Source of the DNA: Rhodomicrobium sp. R_RK_3
GTDB lineage: Bacteria > Pseudomonadota > Alphaproteobacteria > Rhizobiales > Rhodomicrobiaceae
Direction of reading: 5' to 3'
NCBI RefSeq assembly: GCF_002198715.1
Contig: NZ_MWLK01000033.1
Location: forward strand, 62,001 to 126,000
DNA length: 64,000 nt
How positions within the stretch are numbered: the first letter of the stretch is position 1; every line of letters begins with the position of its first letter. The position numbers were made by a program, and so were the translations under genes. Shown one piece after another: positions 1 through 9,649 of the stretch. A model generated the notes under the pieces. It was not told the DNA's origin, did no database searches, and saw only the letters and a program-made list of their open reading frames with translations.

Positions 1-1122
1 ACGCCGCGCACCGTAGAGGAATATCGCTCCGGGTCGGGGGCCGGCGCGAAGGCCGATTTGCAGGTCGTCGGCGATGGCAACAATGCGGTGGTGACGGCAC
101 GCTGGCGGGTGAATTCAGCCTCAGTTTTCCAGGCAACCTCCTCCCTGTTCACCCACAATGTCGATACGGTCATCGGCGCGAATATGGCCATCGACACCGA
201 TGGGTTCATCGATTTCTCAGAAATTGCTGAGCCCTCTGCACCGGCGTCCAATGTGGCGCGGCTGTTCTGCGTCGATGTCGACGGCCAGACCCGGCTCGCC
301 TTCAAGAATTCGTCTGGCGCCGTCGCTTACATCCCATCTGCGATGACACGGCAGCAGTTCGATTCTGCCGGCACTTGGAACAAGCCGGCGAGCGGCACCA
401 TCGCTTTCATCCAGGCATGGGGCGCTGGTGGATCTGGCGGCCGAGCCGGCAGTGGCGACGGGGGTGGTGGCGGCGGCGGCGGTTGCTACTCCGAGCGCTA
501 CGTGGCGCTGGCCAGCCTCAGCAATTCGGTCTCCGTTACGGTCGGCGCTGGCGGTGCCGCCCAGACCTCTGACAACACCGATGGCAATCCGGGCGGTGAC
601 AGCTCCTTCGGCGCCTACCTGCTCGCCTATGGCGGCGGTGCGGGTAATGGCGATGGAACGGATAATGGTGGCGGTGGCGGCGGTGGCCTGACGGCGGCCG
701 GCTCCAATGGGTCTGGCGCATCTGGCGGGGCAGGCGGCGGTCCTGTCGGCACCATCGGCGGCACCTCCACAGCAGCCGCCAACAATTCCAATCCCTTCGG
801 CGGCGGCGGTGGCGCGTCCTCCGGCTCTGCGGCTGGCGGCGGTCTCTATGGCGGTGGTGGTGGCGGCTTCGGCAGTGCCGCCGGCTCGCCCACGGCAGGC
901 GGCTTCAGCGTCTTCGGTGGAGGCGGTGGTGGCGGTGGCGCAGACAGCTCGGCCGGAGCGGCTGGCGGCACAGCAATCATCTATGGCGGCAACGGCGGTG
1001 CCGGGACAATCGATACGAATGTTGCAGTTTCGGGCACGGCTCCGGGTGGTGGTGGCGGTGGCAGCGAGAACGCCAATTCCGGTGCTGGAGCGGCGGGCCG
1101 CGTAATCGTGATGGTGTGGTGA
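1..1122 (+). CDS. Phage tail-fibre-like protein with glycine-rich C-terminal domain (5' end outside window)
   Basis: The frame is open from base 1, so this is the 3' part of a longer gene; a TTG at 58 is an internal codon, not a convincing start. The first ~110 visible residues (EEYRSGSGAGAKADLQVVG..., then a VARLFCVD segment) match segment by segment the middle of the gene at 1470-2882, so the two are paralogues. The last ~230 residues are a glycine-rich domain beginning after FDSAGTWNKPASGTIAF, with runs of Gly broken by Ala, Ser and Asn. Such domains end tail fibres and tip proteins of many phages and are thought to form polyglycine sandwich structures that touch the receptor. Specific function not shown. 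Confidence 0.8.
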   Translation, partial: TPRTVEEYRSGSGAGAKADLQVVGDGNNAVVTARWRVNSASVFQATSSLFTHNVDTVIGANMAIDTDGFIDFSEIAEPSAPASNVARLFCVDVDGQTRLAFKNSSGAVAYIPSAMTRQQFDSAGTWNKPASGTIAFIQAWGAGGSGGRAGSGDGGGGGGGGCYSERYVALASLSNSVSVTVGAGGAAQTSDNTDGNPGGDSSFGAYLLAYGGGAGNGDGTDNGGGGGGGLTAAGSNGSGASGGAGGGPVGTIGGTSTAAANNSNPFGGGGGASSGSAAGGGLYGGGGGGFGSAAGSPTAGGFSVFGGGGGGGGADSSAGAAGGTAIIYGGNGGAGTIDTNVAVSGTAPGGGGGGSENANSGAGAAGRVIVMVW

Positions 1123-1134
1123 CAGGAGTAAAAA

Positions 1135-1464
1135 ATGCAGAATGTTATTGAGGTCTGGGGAAGCTCGAATGTCGGATACGTCAATCCTGGCGCAGGACTT
1201 GAACGGCGCATTGCATGGGATGGCGGCCGTGGATGGTTGGTTGTTCAGGGCTTCAACAGTCCTGGCGTTCAAATAAACTCTGAAATAATGGTGCATCTCG
1301 ATTTGAGTACTGTGCCAACCATATCGCCGTTGCCAGATCTTGGCCCTATTACTGCGAGTGGCACATATCCATTTGAGGCCCCTAAGGGGGATCTTCGTTT
1401 TGGCATCAATCTATCGAGCGGCGACAACGTTGCTTGGGACGCGGTCTTTATAATCAAGGTCTAG
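1135..1464 (+). CDS. Small hypothetical protein of the phage tail module
   Basis: A 109-residue protein of unknown function. It has a good ribosome binding site (CAGGAG seven bases before ATG) and starts 12 bases after the preceding tail-fibre gene, so it belongs to the same transcript. The sequence has no signal peptide or transmembrane segment. Short beta-prone stretches (WLVVQGF, DAVFIIKV) and many Gly/Pro/Asn residues suggest a small beta-sandwich, which would fit a fibre-tip or chaperone-like accessory protein, but this is only inferred from context. Its third-position GC is lower than that of its neighbours. Confidence 0.65.
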   Translation: MQNVIEVWGSSNVGYVNPGAGLERRIAWDGGRGWLVVQGFNSPGVQINSEIMVHLDLSTVPTISPLPDLGPITASGTYPFEAPKGDLRFGINLSSGDNVAWDAVFIIKV

Positions 1465-1469
1465 GCGTC

Positions 1470-2882
1470 ATGCCCAGAAACGGAAGCGGCACCTTCTCGA
1501 TCCTGACGCCGATCCAGATCGGCGCCCTGCGCTCGTCTTCGGCGGTCAACGCCGATTTCGCCGATGCCGGCGACGAAATCACCAATTCGCTGCCGATTGA
1601 CGGTACGGCTGGCATGAACGGGACGTTCAAGGCGGCCGATGGCGAGCAGACCGAGCCCGGCATTGCCTTCGTGGCCGATCTCAACACCGGCTTTCGCCGC
1701 TCCGCGCCGGATGAGATGCGCTGGGTGGCAGGCGGTATCGACCGGGCTATCCTGGATGAGGACGGTGCCCTAACCTTCCTCAACGGCATCGATGTGGCCG
1801 GCTCGGTGAATTTCAGCACCGCTATCGTCCCGCAGTCGCTGTTCGCCACCGACGCTGTCGTCATGGCGCTCGGCCGGGAGGAGAACGACACCTCCGAACA
1901 CGAACTGATGAGCTACGAGGTCGGCGATGGTTCTGGTGCCAAGGCCAGCCTGCGTGTGGTTGGTGGCGCAGCGAACAATGTCGCCACCATGCGATTTTAC
2001 GTCAATGACGTGAAGGTCTTCGAGTGGACCTCGACACTCTTCTCGCACGCGGTCGATGTCGCCTATGGCGCAAATCTGCGCGCAGGGACAGACGGCTATT
2101 TCGACATCACCGAGATCGTCGCACCCTCGGCGCCGACCTCGAATATTGCTCGCCTCTACTGCCGGGATGCCTCCGGCATCAGCACGCTGTTCTACAAGAC
2201 GGCGGCCGGCGAGCAGGACATCCCGACCGACGCAAATCGGCAGGTCTTCACCTCGTCGAATACCTGGAGCAAGCCATCCGAAGGCACCATTGCGCTGATC
2301 GAAGCTTGGGGAGGCGGCGGTGGAGGAGCAATCGGCGCGGGTGGCGGCGGCGGGGCTTATGTGCGCCGCATCATGCCGCTTTCTGCGCTCGCGGGCACCG
2401 TGAGCGTCACCGTAGGGGCGGGCGGGAACAGCAGTGATGGCGGAAATAGCAGTTTTGGCTCTCATGTGACCGCCTACGGCGGCGCCGTCGCCCAGGGAGG
2501 CGGTTCAGGTGGCCCGGGTGCAGGTGGTGGCGGACTGCTCGCCAAAGGCGTCCAGGCCGGAGCTGGCGGGACTCCAAACGGTAGGCTCGGCGCGGACACA
2601 TGGGGTGGCAACGACGGAGAATCCAATCCGTTTGGTGGCGGCGGTGACGGATTGGGCGGCACCAATATTCCGGCGTCTTTCTTTGGCGGCGGCGGCGGCG
2701 CAGGCACAGGCGGGAATCCAGGCGCGTCGATTTTCGGCGGCGGCGGCGGAGGGTTTGGCGGGGGAGGCATATCTGTGTATGGCGGAAATGGCGGAGTAGG
2801 GAGTGCCGGGTCGGCACCCGGTGGAGGTGGCGACAATTCCGCTTCTGGCGCGCGCGGCGAAGTCCGCATCACCGTCTGGTAA
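1470..2882 (+). CDS. Phage tail protein with glycine-rich C-terminal domain
   Basis: A 470-residue protein starting at the ATG of MPRNGSGTFS, a start typical of phage tail proteins; a longer reading from 1434 would overlap the previous gene and is less likely. Residues ~1-90 form an N-terminal phage-attachment-like region (ILTPIQIGALRSSSAVNADFADAG). Residues ~130-290 are paralogous to the truncated gene at 1-1122, and residues ~290-470 are glycine-rich, introduced by FTSSNTWSKPSEGTIAL. The domain order suggests attachment to the tail at the N-terminus and receptor contact through the Gly-rich tip. It is co-directional with the following small gene, 21 bases downstream. Confidence 0.8.
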   Translation: MPRNGSGTFSILTPIQIGALRSSSAVNADFADAGDEITNSLPIDGTAGMNGTFKAADGEQTEPGIAFVADLNTGFRRSAPDEMRWVAGGIDRAILDEDGALTFLNGIDVAGSVNFSTAIVPQSLFATDAVVMALGREENDTSEHELMSYEVGDGSGAKASLRVVGGAANNVATMRFYVNDVKVFEWTSTLFSHAVDVAYGANLRAGTDGYFDITEIVAPSAPTSNIARLYCRDASGISTLFYKTAAGEQDIPTDANRQVFTSSNTWSKPSEGTIALIEAWGGGGGGAIGAGGGGGAYVRRIMPLSALAGTVSVTVGAGGNSSDGGNSSFGSHVTAYGGAVAQGGGSGGPGAGGGGLLAKGVQAGAGGTPNGRLGADTWGGNDGESNPFGGGGDGLGGTNIPASFFGGGGGAGTGGNPGASIFGGGGGGFGGGGISVYGGNGGVGSAGSAPGGGGDNSASGARGEVRITVW

Positions 2883-2903
2883 TTTCCTCAAAGGGATCAA
2901 TCA

Positions 2904-3388
2904 ATGCGGCTTCCTGTAATCAAGGATGGCGTCGTCATCAATGTTGTCGAAATGGACGCCGACACGCTGTGCGTCGATAAGGCGACACACCAGCAGATGC
3001 TGGCCGATGAGGATGACGGCCATCGAGCTGCGCTCGCGCTGTGGGGTGCCGACATATCTGAACGCCACGCAGCCATCCAGCAGGCTAAGCGCAACCTGTT
3101 CATGGCGTCAGGCTTCGCCTCGGCTGTGAAGAATCAGGTTCGCGAGGGCAAGATCTCCGGCGATGGAGCGCTCACCAGCGTGCTGACGGCTGACGCTGAG
3201 GTCGAGGCATGGCAGGCAAAGATCGCCGACATGAAAGCCCAGCCACTGCCGGAACGCCCGATTCTGGTGCGCGGGCGGCGCTGGATCTGCCCGGAAGGCT
3301 GTATCCTTGGCCCAGAAGGTGGTCAGAAGGGCGATATATGGACCGGAGAAGCCTATGTGAGGCCGGCTCATGAGGAAGACGCCGCATA

Positions 3389-3389
<1 letters not shown>
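2904..3389 (+). CDS. Hypothetical tail-module protein with N-terminal NGVVIN-like motif
   Basis: A 161-residue soluble protein with no recognised domain. The start [18 protein letters not shown] resembles the N-terminus of the protein at 5275-5751 ([16 protein letters not shown]), so both may share a small fibre-assembly or fibre-capping module. The middle is helical and charged. The C-terminal half has [19 protein letters not shown] with a Cys pair. The stop codon TAA overlaps the ATG of the next gene (TAATG), showing translational coupling to the collagen-like fibre. By position directly before the fibre gene it could be a chaperone or adaptor; that is inference. Confidence 0.65.
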
Positions 3390-5274
<1,885 letters not shown>

Positions 5275-5278
<4 letters not shown>

Positions 5279-5751
5279 TCGATGAAATCCTGGCTCGTGC
5301 CCAGACCCGCAAGCTCCATGGGCTGTCAGCTATGCCCTATGCGGTGGTCGAGAATGGCGTCGTCATCAACATGGTGATGTGGGACCCCAATGAATTCCCG
5401 GACTGGAAGCCGGTGCGCGGCGAACTCGTCCAGAGTGACGGCACCGCCGCCATCGGGCACGTCTATGCCGAGGGGCGATTCACCGATCCGAATTATGTCG
5501 AGCCGGTTTTGCTGCCGCTGGAAACGGTGAAGATGCGCCGGATTCGCGAGGTCAACTCGCAATTCATCTCGTCGTCCGGCGGCCTGTTCGTCTCGCCCGA
5601 AACGGTGAAAGAGATGCGCGATGGGGCGCTCGCCGCCATCGAGCAGATCAAGCTGGCCGAGACCCGTGAGGATGCCCTGCACATCCGCAATGCGGCGCTG
5701 GTGGCCCTGCTGACGGCCGAGGCAGTCGCCGAGGGCGGGTTCGTCGGATGA
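5275..5751 (+). CDS. Hypothetical tail-fibre-associated protein with NGVVIN motif
   Basis: A 158-residue protein whose ATG overlaps the stop of the collagen-like fibre (ATGA), so it is translationally coupled to it. Residues ~21-35 ([17 protein letters not shown]) match a segment common at the N-terminus of small phage proteins that follow tail fibres. The C-terminal half is helical ([36 protein letters not shown]). In position and size it resembles fibre-assembly chaperones, but I see no decisive motif. It shares the N-terminal motif with the protein at 2904-3389. Confidence 0.65.
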
Positions 5752-6545
5752 AGATCATCGCCGATCATCCGCTCGCCCATATCGATCTGCTCCGGGCCTG
5801 GGAACGGGGGGAATCGGCGACTGCGCTGCCCCGCATCGACATCGACAAGGCTGACGCGACGGTCGGTATCAAAGCCTGCCTAGCCTATAAAGGCGAACCG
5901 GCGCTGATTACCTGGACCTCGGGCACCACCGGCGCCCGCAAGGGCGTCATCATCCCATGGCAGACCATCGAGCGCCGCGCCGCGACCTCGCATGAGCTAT
6001 ATGGCGGTGCCGACCCATTGGCGGTCGTCATGTCATTGCGAGGACAGGGTGTCGGCACGCTCATGCCAGCGAAATTCGGCAGCACCATCATTCCTGTCGA
6101 TCCGGACAGCCTCGCCGAGGCGAGGGTTCTCATCGAGCAGCGCGGCGTCACCTGCCTGTTCGCCACCATCGACAAGATCCGAGCCATGATCGGCAAGGGG
6201 CTGGTCCCTCGATCCCGCGAGCTGCAAAAGCTGGTCATCGCCGGGAATGTCCTGTCGGACCTTGAGCACCGCACGATTGTCCAGGCGTTCGGTGTGCCGG
6301 TCTATAACTGTTACGGCAGCACCGAAACCGGCACCATCGCCATCTCGGACGGCCAGACGAGCGCCCTCCGGCCAACGCCGAACGCCGCAATCCGGATCGC
6401 CGATGGTCTCGTCGAGGTGCAGACCGACATGATGGCGGCTGGCTGGCTGCATGGCGACATTCCGACCCCTGATGGCTGGTACGCCACCGGCGACATCGGC
6501 TATATCCATGATGGGATGATCGCCATCGAAGGACGGCGAAAATGA
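5748..6545 (+). CDS. Miniature AMP-binding (adenylate-forming, ANL-type) enzyme in phage tail operon
   Basis: A 265-residue protein carrying core motifs of the acyl/aryl-CoA synthetase and adenylation-domain superfamily in the right order. They are the phosphate loop TSGTTGARKGV (residues 57-67), YGSTETG (~189-195, motif A5), and YATGD (~245-249, motif A7) followed by GRRK at the very C-terminus (A8 hinge). The usual enzyme is 500-600 residues: the first ~150 residues and the whole mobile C-terminal subdomain with the catalytic Lys are missing. The core could still bind ATP and form an acyl- or aminoacyl-adenylate, but thioester formation is doubtful. It overlaps both neighbours by four bases (ATGA), so it is an intended member of the fibre operon. 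Substrate unknown. Confidence 0.8.
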   Translation: MKIIADHPLAHIDLLRAWERGESATALPRIDIDKADATVGIKACLAYKGEPALITWTSGTTGARKGVIIPWQTIERRAATSHELYGGADPLAVVMSLRGQGVGTLMPAKFGSTIIPVDPDSLAEARVLIEQRGVTCLFATIDKIRAMIGKGLVPRSRELQKLVIAGNVLSDLEHRTIVQAFGVPVYNCYGSTETGTIAISDGQTSALRPTPNAAIRIADGLVEVQTDMMAAGWLHGDIPTPDGWYATGDIGYIHDGMIAIEGRRK

Positions 6546-7606
6546 CATTCCGCTTCCACGTTGTCGGCCTGCCGCACACCAGCGTCACGGAAGCTTTCAC
6601 CGCCTGCGCCTTCACCGAGCGGGTGCGCAAATTCTGCGGCATGATGCACGGGCTCGGCCACCAGGTCTTCCTCTACGCCGGGCCGGAGAGCACCGCCGCC
6701 GTCACCGAGCACATCCCCTGCATCACGGAAGCGGAGCGCGCAGCCGCCGTCGGCGACGGACATTTCATCCACGCCAGCTTCAATTACGATCTCCCGCACT
6801 GGCGCAAATTCAACGAGAGGGCCATTGAGGCCATCCGCGCTCGCGCCGAACGCCACGATTTCCTCTGCCTCATCGGTGGCATCGCCCATAAGCAGATCGC
6901 CGACGCGGTGGACCTGATGACGGTCGAGTTCAGCATCGGATATGGCGGCACCTTCGCCCGGTTCCGCATCTGGGAGAGCCGGGCCTGGCAGCATACCTGC
7001 TACGGCACCCTCCAGGAGGACCGAAACCCCAATGCCATCGACGGGCGCTTCTATGATGCGGTGATTCCCGGCTCCTTCGATCCGGCCGACTTCCCCTTCC
7101 GGGCCGAGAAGGACGACTACCACCTGTTCATGGGCCGGTTGACGCAGCGCAAGGGCATCGAGATCGCCGTGGAAGCCTGCCAGCGCCTCGGCAAGCGCCT
7201 GATCATCGCGGGGCAAGGCGATCCGCCCGCCTATGGCGAGTATGTCGGCGTCGTCGGGCCAGAGGAGCGCGGGCGGTTGATGGCCGGAGCGCAGGCCGTG
7301 TGGGTGCCGACCATCTACATCGAGCCATTCGGCAATGTCGCGGTCGAAGCGCAGCTCTGCGGCACGCCGGTGATCTGCACGCCATGGGGCGCCATGACCG
7401 AGACGGTCGAAGACGGCGTCACCGGCTTCCATTGCCACCTGCTGCGCGAGTTCATGGCGGCAGCCGAGGATGCGCGCGGGCTCGACCGGCACGCCATCCG
7501 GGACCGGGCGGTCAGGCTCTATTCGACGGATGCGGTCGCCCAGAAGTACCAGAAGCACTTCGAGCGTCTTGCCACCGTCTGGGGCAATGGCTGGTATACC
7601 GTCTAA
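6542..7606 (+). CDS. GT-B glycosyltransferase (GT4-like) of the phage module
   Basis: A 354-residue glycosyltransferase. The C-terminal Rossmann domain has the classic order FMGRLTQRKGIEIAVEAC (residues ~196-213), RLIIAGQGDP, then EPFGNVAVE (~260-268, the EX7E motif that holds the nucleotide-sugar) and GTPVICTPWGAMTETVEDGVTGF. The N-terminal domain is shorter than in host GT4 enzymes and begins with the ATG that overlaps the AMP-ligase stop. No signal peptide or membrane segment is seen, so it acts in the cytoplasm. A soluble transferase directly after a Thr-rich collagen fibre may glycosylate the fibre; alternatively it may alter host surface sugars to block superinfection. Confidence 0.85.
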   Translation: MTFRFHVVGLPHTSVTEAFTACAFTERVRKFCGMMHGLGHQVFLYAGPESTAAVTEHIPCITEAERAAAVGDGHFIHASFNYDLPHWRKFNERAIEAIRARAERHDFLCLIGGIAHKQIADAVDLMTVEFSIGYGGTFARFRIWESRAWQHTCYGTLQEDRNPNAIDGRFYDAVIPGSFDPADFPFRAEKDDYHLFMGRLTQRKGIEIAVEACQRLGKRLIIAGQGDPPAYGEYVGVVGPEERGRLMAGAQAVWVPTIYIEPFGNVAVEAQLCGTPVICTPWGAMTETVEDGVTGFHCHLLREFMAAAEDARGLDRHAIRDRAVRLYSTDAVAQKYQKHFERLATVWGNGWYTV

Positions 7607-7747
7607 TTCATCCGTGGGCTGCTGAGCGCGCAAACGCCCAACAGCCCTGGCTGCCGACCGAACAGGGCCGGCGAGCAGCCATAGCGAAAATGCGTCCTAA
7701 TCCCGACATCAGGAAGGCGATCATGCCCCAGCAGGGAACATACACCA

Positions 7748-8020
7748 ATGGCAGCGGAGAACCCCGTCTACCTCCTGCTCGACCGTATCCGGGAGACGCA
7801 GCTCCGGCAGACCGTCATGCTGGAGGAGCTTACGCGCTCGATGAAGACGAGTTCGACCGCTTCTGGAGCCGCCGTTTCGCCGATGAGCGGATGGTTGCCG
7901 CTGCTGAAGCCGATAGGAGCCCTCACAGCCCAGTACGCGACTGGCCTGCTGGTGATGTCCTACGTCCTGAAGGGCGGGGACGCGATGACCGCAGCCGAGG
8001 TCTTGCTCAGGCTTTTGTAA
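7748..8020 (+). CDS. Small phage membrane protein, holin-like in size
   Basis: A 90-residue protein; the N-terminal half is a polar helix (LLLDRIRETQLRQTVMLEELTRSMK), then a Ser/Ala linker and one hydrophobic segment (residues ~60-78). Third-position GC is high in this frame and low in the competing + frame that reads across the same bases, which supports this choice. It ends in a run CTTTTGTAA after which the -1 frame continues open to 8250. It may be a holin or a membrane accessory of lysis, but one short hydrophobic segment is not diagnostic. Confidence 0.55.
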   Translation: MAAENPVYLLLDRIRETQLRQTVMLEELTRSMKTSSTASGAAVSPMSGWLPLLKPIGALTAQYATGLLVMSYVLKGGDAMTAAEVLLRLL

Positions 8021-8034
8021 TTGGTGGGCGCTGG

Positions 8035-8250
8035 GTGTTTTTGGGCAGCTTGCTGCTCTTGGCGCTGGTGACGATCTCGAAACACGCCGTCAGCCGCCCC
8101 GAGGCGCATCAGCCGCTGCCTGTCGTCATCAGCCCGGCACCGCCGCCGAGCCCGTTCGACAGCGTCTCTGTGGTCGAATGGGGCCGGACGCAGCTCGATC
8201 CCAGCGACCGCCATGCCCAGCCACTCCTGTTCAGCGGGGCGTTAAAATAG
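8035..8250 (+). CDS. Small membrane-anchored Pro-rich protein
   Basis: A 71-residue frame with high third-position GC starting at GTG (GGTGGG lies just upstream). It opens with a hydrophobic segment (FLGSLLLLALVTI) and continues as a Pro-rich periplasmic-type tail (PVVISPAPPPSPFDS). Size and topology fit an Rz1-like or other lysis accessory protein, but there is no lipobox. It follows the preceding small membrane protein by 14 bases and lies in its -1 frame, so it could also be reached by ribosomal frameshifting. Confidence 0.45.
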   Translation: MFLGSLLLLALVTISKHAVSRPEAHQPLPVVISPAPPPSPFDSVSVVEWGRTQLDPSDRHAQPLLFSGALK

Positions 8251-8419
8251 GGTGGTCGCTTTAGCCTGTGGACTGTTCATTAAATGGTTGCCATATAGGC
8301 AAACCTCATATAGTGGGAAACATGCAACCCGTAGTTGCATTAGTTCTCAACACACCCTGTTGGTTTCAACCGACGGTTAGTGGCGCGAATCAAAATATTA
8401 ACCGACTCAAGACATCATA

Positions 8420-8782
8420 ATTAATAAAATTGAAGACGCCGATGCCCGTCTCAAGGGCACCGGCGGTGGAGGTTTTAGTCGGGTCGCTCTACTTGCAGAG
8501 GGGCGACCTGACCGTCTTTTCCCAGATCAGTTTGATCCGAGAAAGCTGGTTTTTGCGCTGCCGCCAGAACAGGCGACTTGGCGCTGGCCTAACCGATCCA
8601 CCGGAGTGTTTCGGCTTCGGATACGCGGTCTTACTCAATGGGTCTCCCATTGCGGTGAGCCAACTCGGCTCGAAAGCCAGCTTGTTACGCAGCTGGAAAC
8701 CCTGATTTGCGGGGGTTTGGAAGACCTTCAGGTCGGACCGATGTCACCTGTCTTATTTATGCAGGTCGATTCGTCCAACTAA
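8420..8782 (+). pseudogene. 120-codon reading frame without a canonical start
   Basis: The frame is open from 8402 to the TAA at 8780-8782 and reads like protein (GGGGFSRVALLAEG, FDPRKLVFALPPEQATWRWP, TRLESQLVTQLETLICGGLEDLQ), but has no ATG, GTG or TTG until well inside. An ATT at 8420 overlaps the stop of a 32-codon frame beginning at ATG 8322 (TAATT), so an ATT start, a -1 frameshift from that short frame, or a broken 5' end are all possible. Base composition is less GC-rich than around it. No family recognised. It is convergent with the minus-strand micro-gene cluster. Confidence 0.4.
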
Positions 8783-8808
8783 TTTCTAGGCGCGAATTTC
8801 AATTCCGT

Positions 8809-8836
8809 GAAAAATTCCACTGCTTTTTGCGCAGTG
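8809..8836 (-). terminator. Intrinsic terminator of the minus-strand micro-gene cluster
   Basis: On the minus strand CACTGC and GCAGTG form a 6-bp stem (8818-8823 with 8831-8836) followed by GAATTTTTC. It lies 10 bases after the stop of the last micro-gene and between convergent frames. Confidence 0.5.
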
Positions 8837-8846
8837 CAGCCCTGCG

Positions 8847-9029
8847 TCAACCGAACGCCGCCATCACGACCATGCCGCCGCCGATGGCGAGCGTGCAGAG
8901 AGCCGCAAGGGTCAGCACACCCCGGAAGTGCCTGACCGTGACCAGCATCAGCCAGAGCGGCGTGGCAAACAGGAACAGCACGACCCAGATCCACATCGGC
9001 ATCCAGCGGCTTTCGATTTCGGTCGACAT
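8847..9029 (-). CDS. Small two-helix membrane protein
   Basis: A 60-residue protein. The start is taken as MSTEIESRW because GGAAGGAG sits nine bases upstream; a longer form from 9056 is possible. It has two hydrophobic segments (WIWVVLFLFATPLWLMLVTV and VLTLAALCTLAIGGGMVVMAAF) joined by a short polar RHFRG loop, a hairpin topology typical of class II holins or small phage membrane proteins. It is the last gene of a minus-strand chain and is followed by an intrinsic terminator. Confidence 0.6.
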   Translation of the reverse strand: MSTEIESRWMPMWIWVVLFLFATPLWLMLVTVRHFRGVLTLAALCTLAIGGGMVVMAAFG

Positions 9030-9052
9030 CAGCATCATCTCCTTCCCGGCCT

Positions 9053-9244
9053 TCACGACAGCAGCCCCAGCGCCGCCCGCGTCTCCTGAAGCTGTGCGAT
9101 CAGCTGATCCAGCTCGGCGGGCTCGATCACCACGCGGAACGTGACCTTGCCGTCCTCGATGAACTCGATTGAGGCCAGCCGGTTGGCAAAGTCGACGCCG
9201 GTGGTGATCGCCTCGATTCTGGCTACTCCACCCCGGCGGGTCAT
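9053..9244 (-). CDS. Small soluble hypothetical protein
   Basis: A 63-residue protein starting MTRRGGVARIEAI. The ATG overlaps the TGA of the preceding gene (ATGA), so it is translationally coupled. A beta-rich first half (RLASIEFIEDGKVTFRVVIEP) and a C-terminal helix (AELDQLIAQLQETRAALGL) are apparent. Its charge and length would fit a small phage or conserved cytoplasmic protein; no family recognised. An alternative longer reading in the same frame runs up to 9361 but overlaps the neighbouring gene for most of its length. Confidence 0.55.
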   Translation of the reverse strand: MTRRGGVARIEAITTGVDFANRLASIEFIEDGKVTFRVVIEPAELDQLIAQLQETRAALGLLS

Positions 9245-9402
9245 TTTTTGCTGCCCGCGCTGCTGGTGCCGCCCGGCGAGCCGAACAGCAACGTCAGGAC
9301 GGCACTGCCAGCCAGCTCCGGCCAACCTATGAAGCCAGTCGCGATGGCGTAGCCAACGCATCCAGCCATCACCACATCGACGATTCTTCCAAATTCCGTC
9401 AT
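9241..9402 (-). CDS. 53-residue membrane protein, small phage type
   Basis: The frame MTEFGRIVDVVMAGCVGYAI... ends TSSAGSKK and has a strong ribosome binding site (AAAGGA eight bases before ATG). Two weak hydrophobic segments (residues ~9-25 and ~30-41) are seen. Both ends overlap neighbouring reading frames by ATGA, a sign of a compact coupled operon. The pattern of a small membrane protein followed by a soluble one and another membrane hairpin is common in phage lysis or superinfection-exclusion cassettes, but no direct motif supports that. Confidence 0.55.
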   Translation of the reverse strand: MTEFGRIVDVVMAGCVGYAIATGFIGWPELAGSAVLTLLFGSPGGTSSAGSKK

Positions 9403-9500
9403 CTCAGTTTCCTTTGGGGATGGCCCGCAGCACCGCCACGGGCCGCTGTTTCATCGAGAAATTGATGATCTGAGGGCTCTGCCCCAGGGATCATCATCAT
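9399..9500 (-). CDS. Possible 33-residue micro-gene
   Basis: This frame starts at a triple ATG that overlaps the stop of the upstream frame and its own TGA overlaps the ATG of the 53-residue membrane protein. The product (MMMIPGAEPSDHQFLDETAARG...) is polar. The coupling at both ends is the only evidence; it could be chance. Confidence 0.25.
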   Translation of the reverse strand: MMMIPGAEPSDHQFLDETAARGGAAGHPQRKLR

Positions 9501-9649
9501 GGGCCGCGCTGTTCGTTCGGACCCGTTGCTATGCTTTGAATTAGAAGGTCCCTGTGAATATTCAGGGACCCCTCAAGCTTCAGTATGAAACCTTCGGTTG
9601 TATCCGTCCTGCGGAAGGAACTCCACTCCTTGCCTCTGGCTTTACACAT
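9497..9649 (-). CDS. Possible 50-residue micro-gene
   Basis: The frame MCKARGKEWSSFRRTDTT... continues to a helical SLNIHRDLLIQSI segment. It is preceded by a 15-codon leader frame (ATG at 9689 with GAAGGGG upstream) whose TAA overlaps this ATG, and it ends in an ATGA overlap with the next frame. The inverted repeat at 9547-9570 lies inside it. No family recognised. Confidence 0.3.
   Translation of the reverse strand: MCKARGKEWSSFRRTDTTEGFILKLEGSLNIHRDLLIQSIATGPNEQRGP
9547..9570. repeat. Perfect 8-bp inverted repeat GGTCCCTG/CAGGGACC
   Basis: GGTCCCTG at 9547-9554 and CAGGGACC at 9563-9570 enclose an AT-rich 8-base centre (TGAATATT). There is no U-run on either side, so it looks more like a protein-binding palindrome or mRNA hairpin than an intrinsic terminator. 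Confidence 0.5.

Noticed and set aside
7300-8250. A continuous 316-codon frame overlapping the glycosyltransferase and the 90-residue protein
   Set aside because: Before ~8017 the third positions are AT-rich in this frame and GC-rich in the competing one; only the last ~71 codons look coding.
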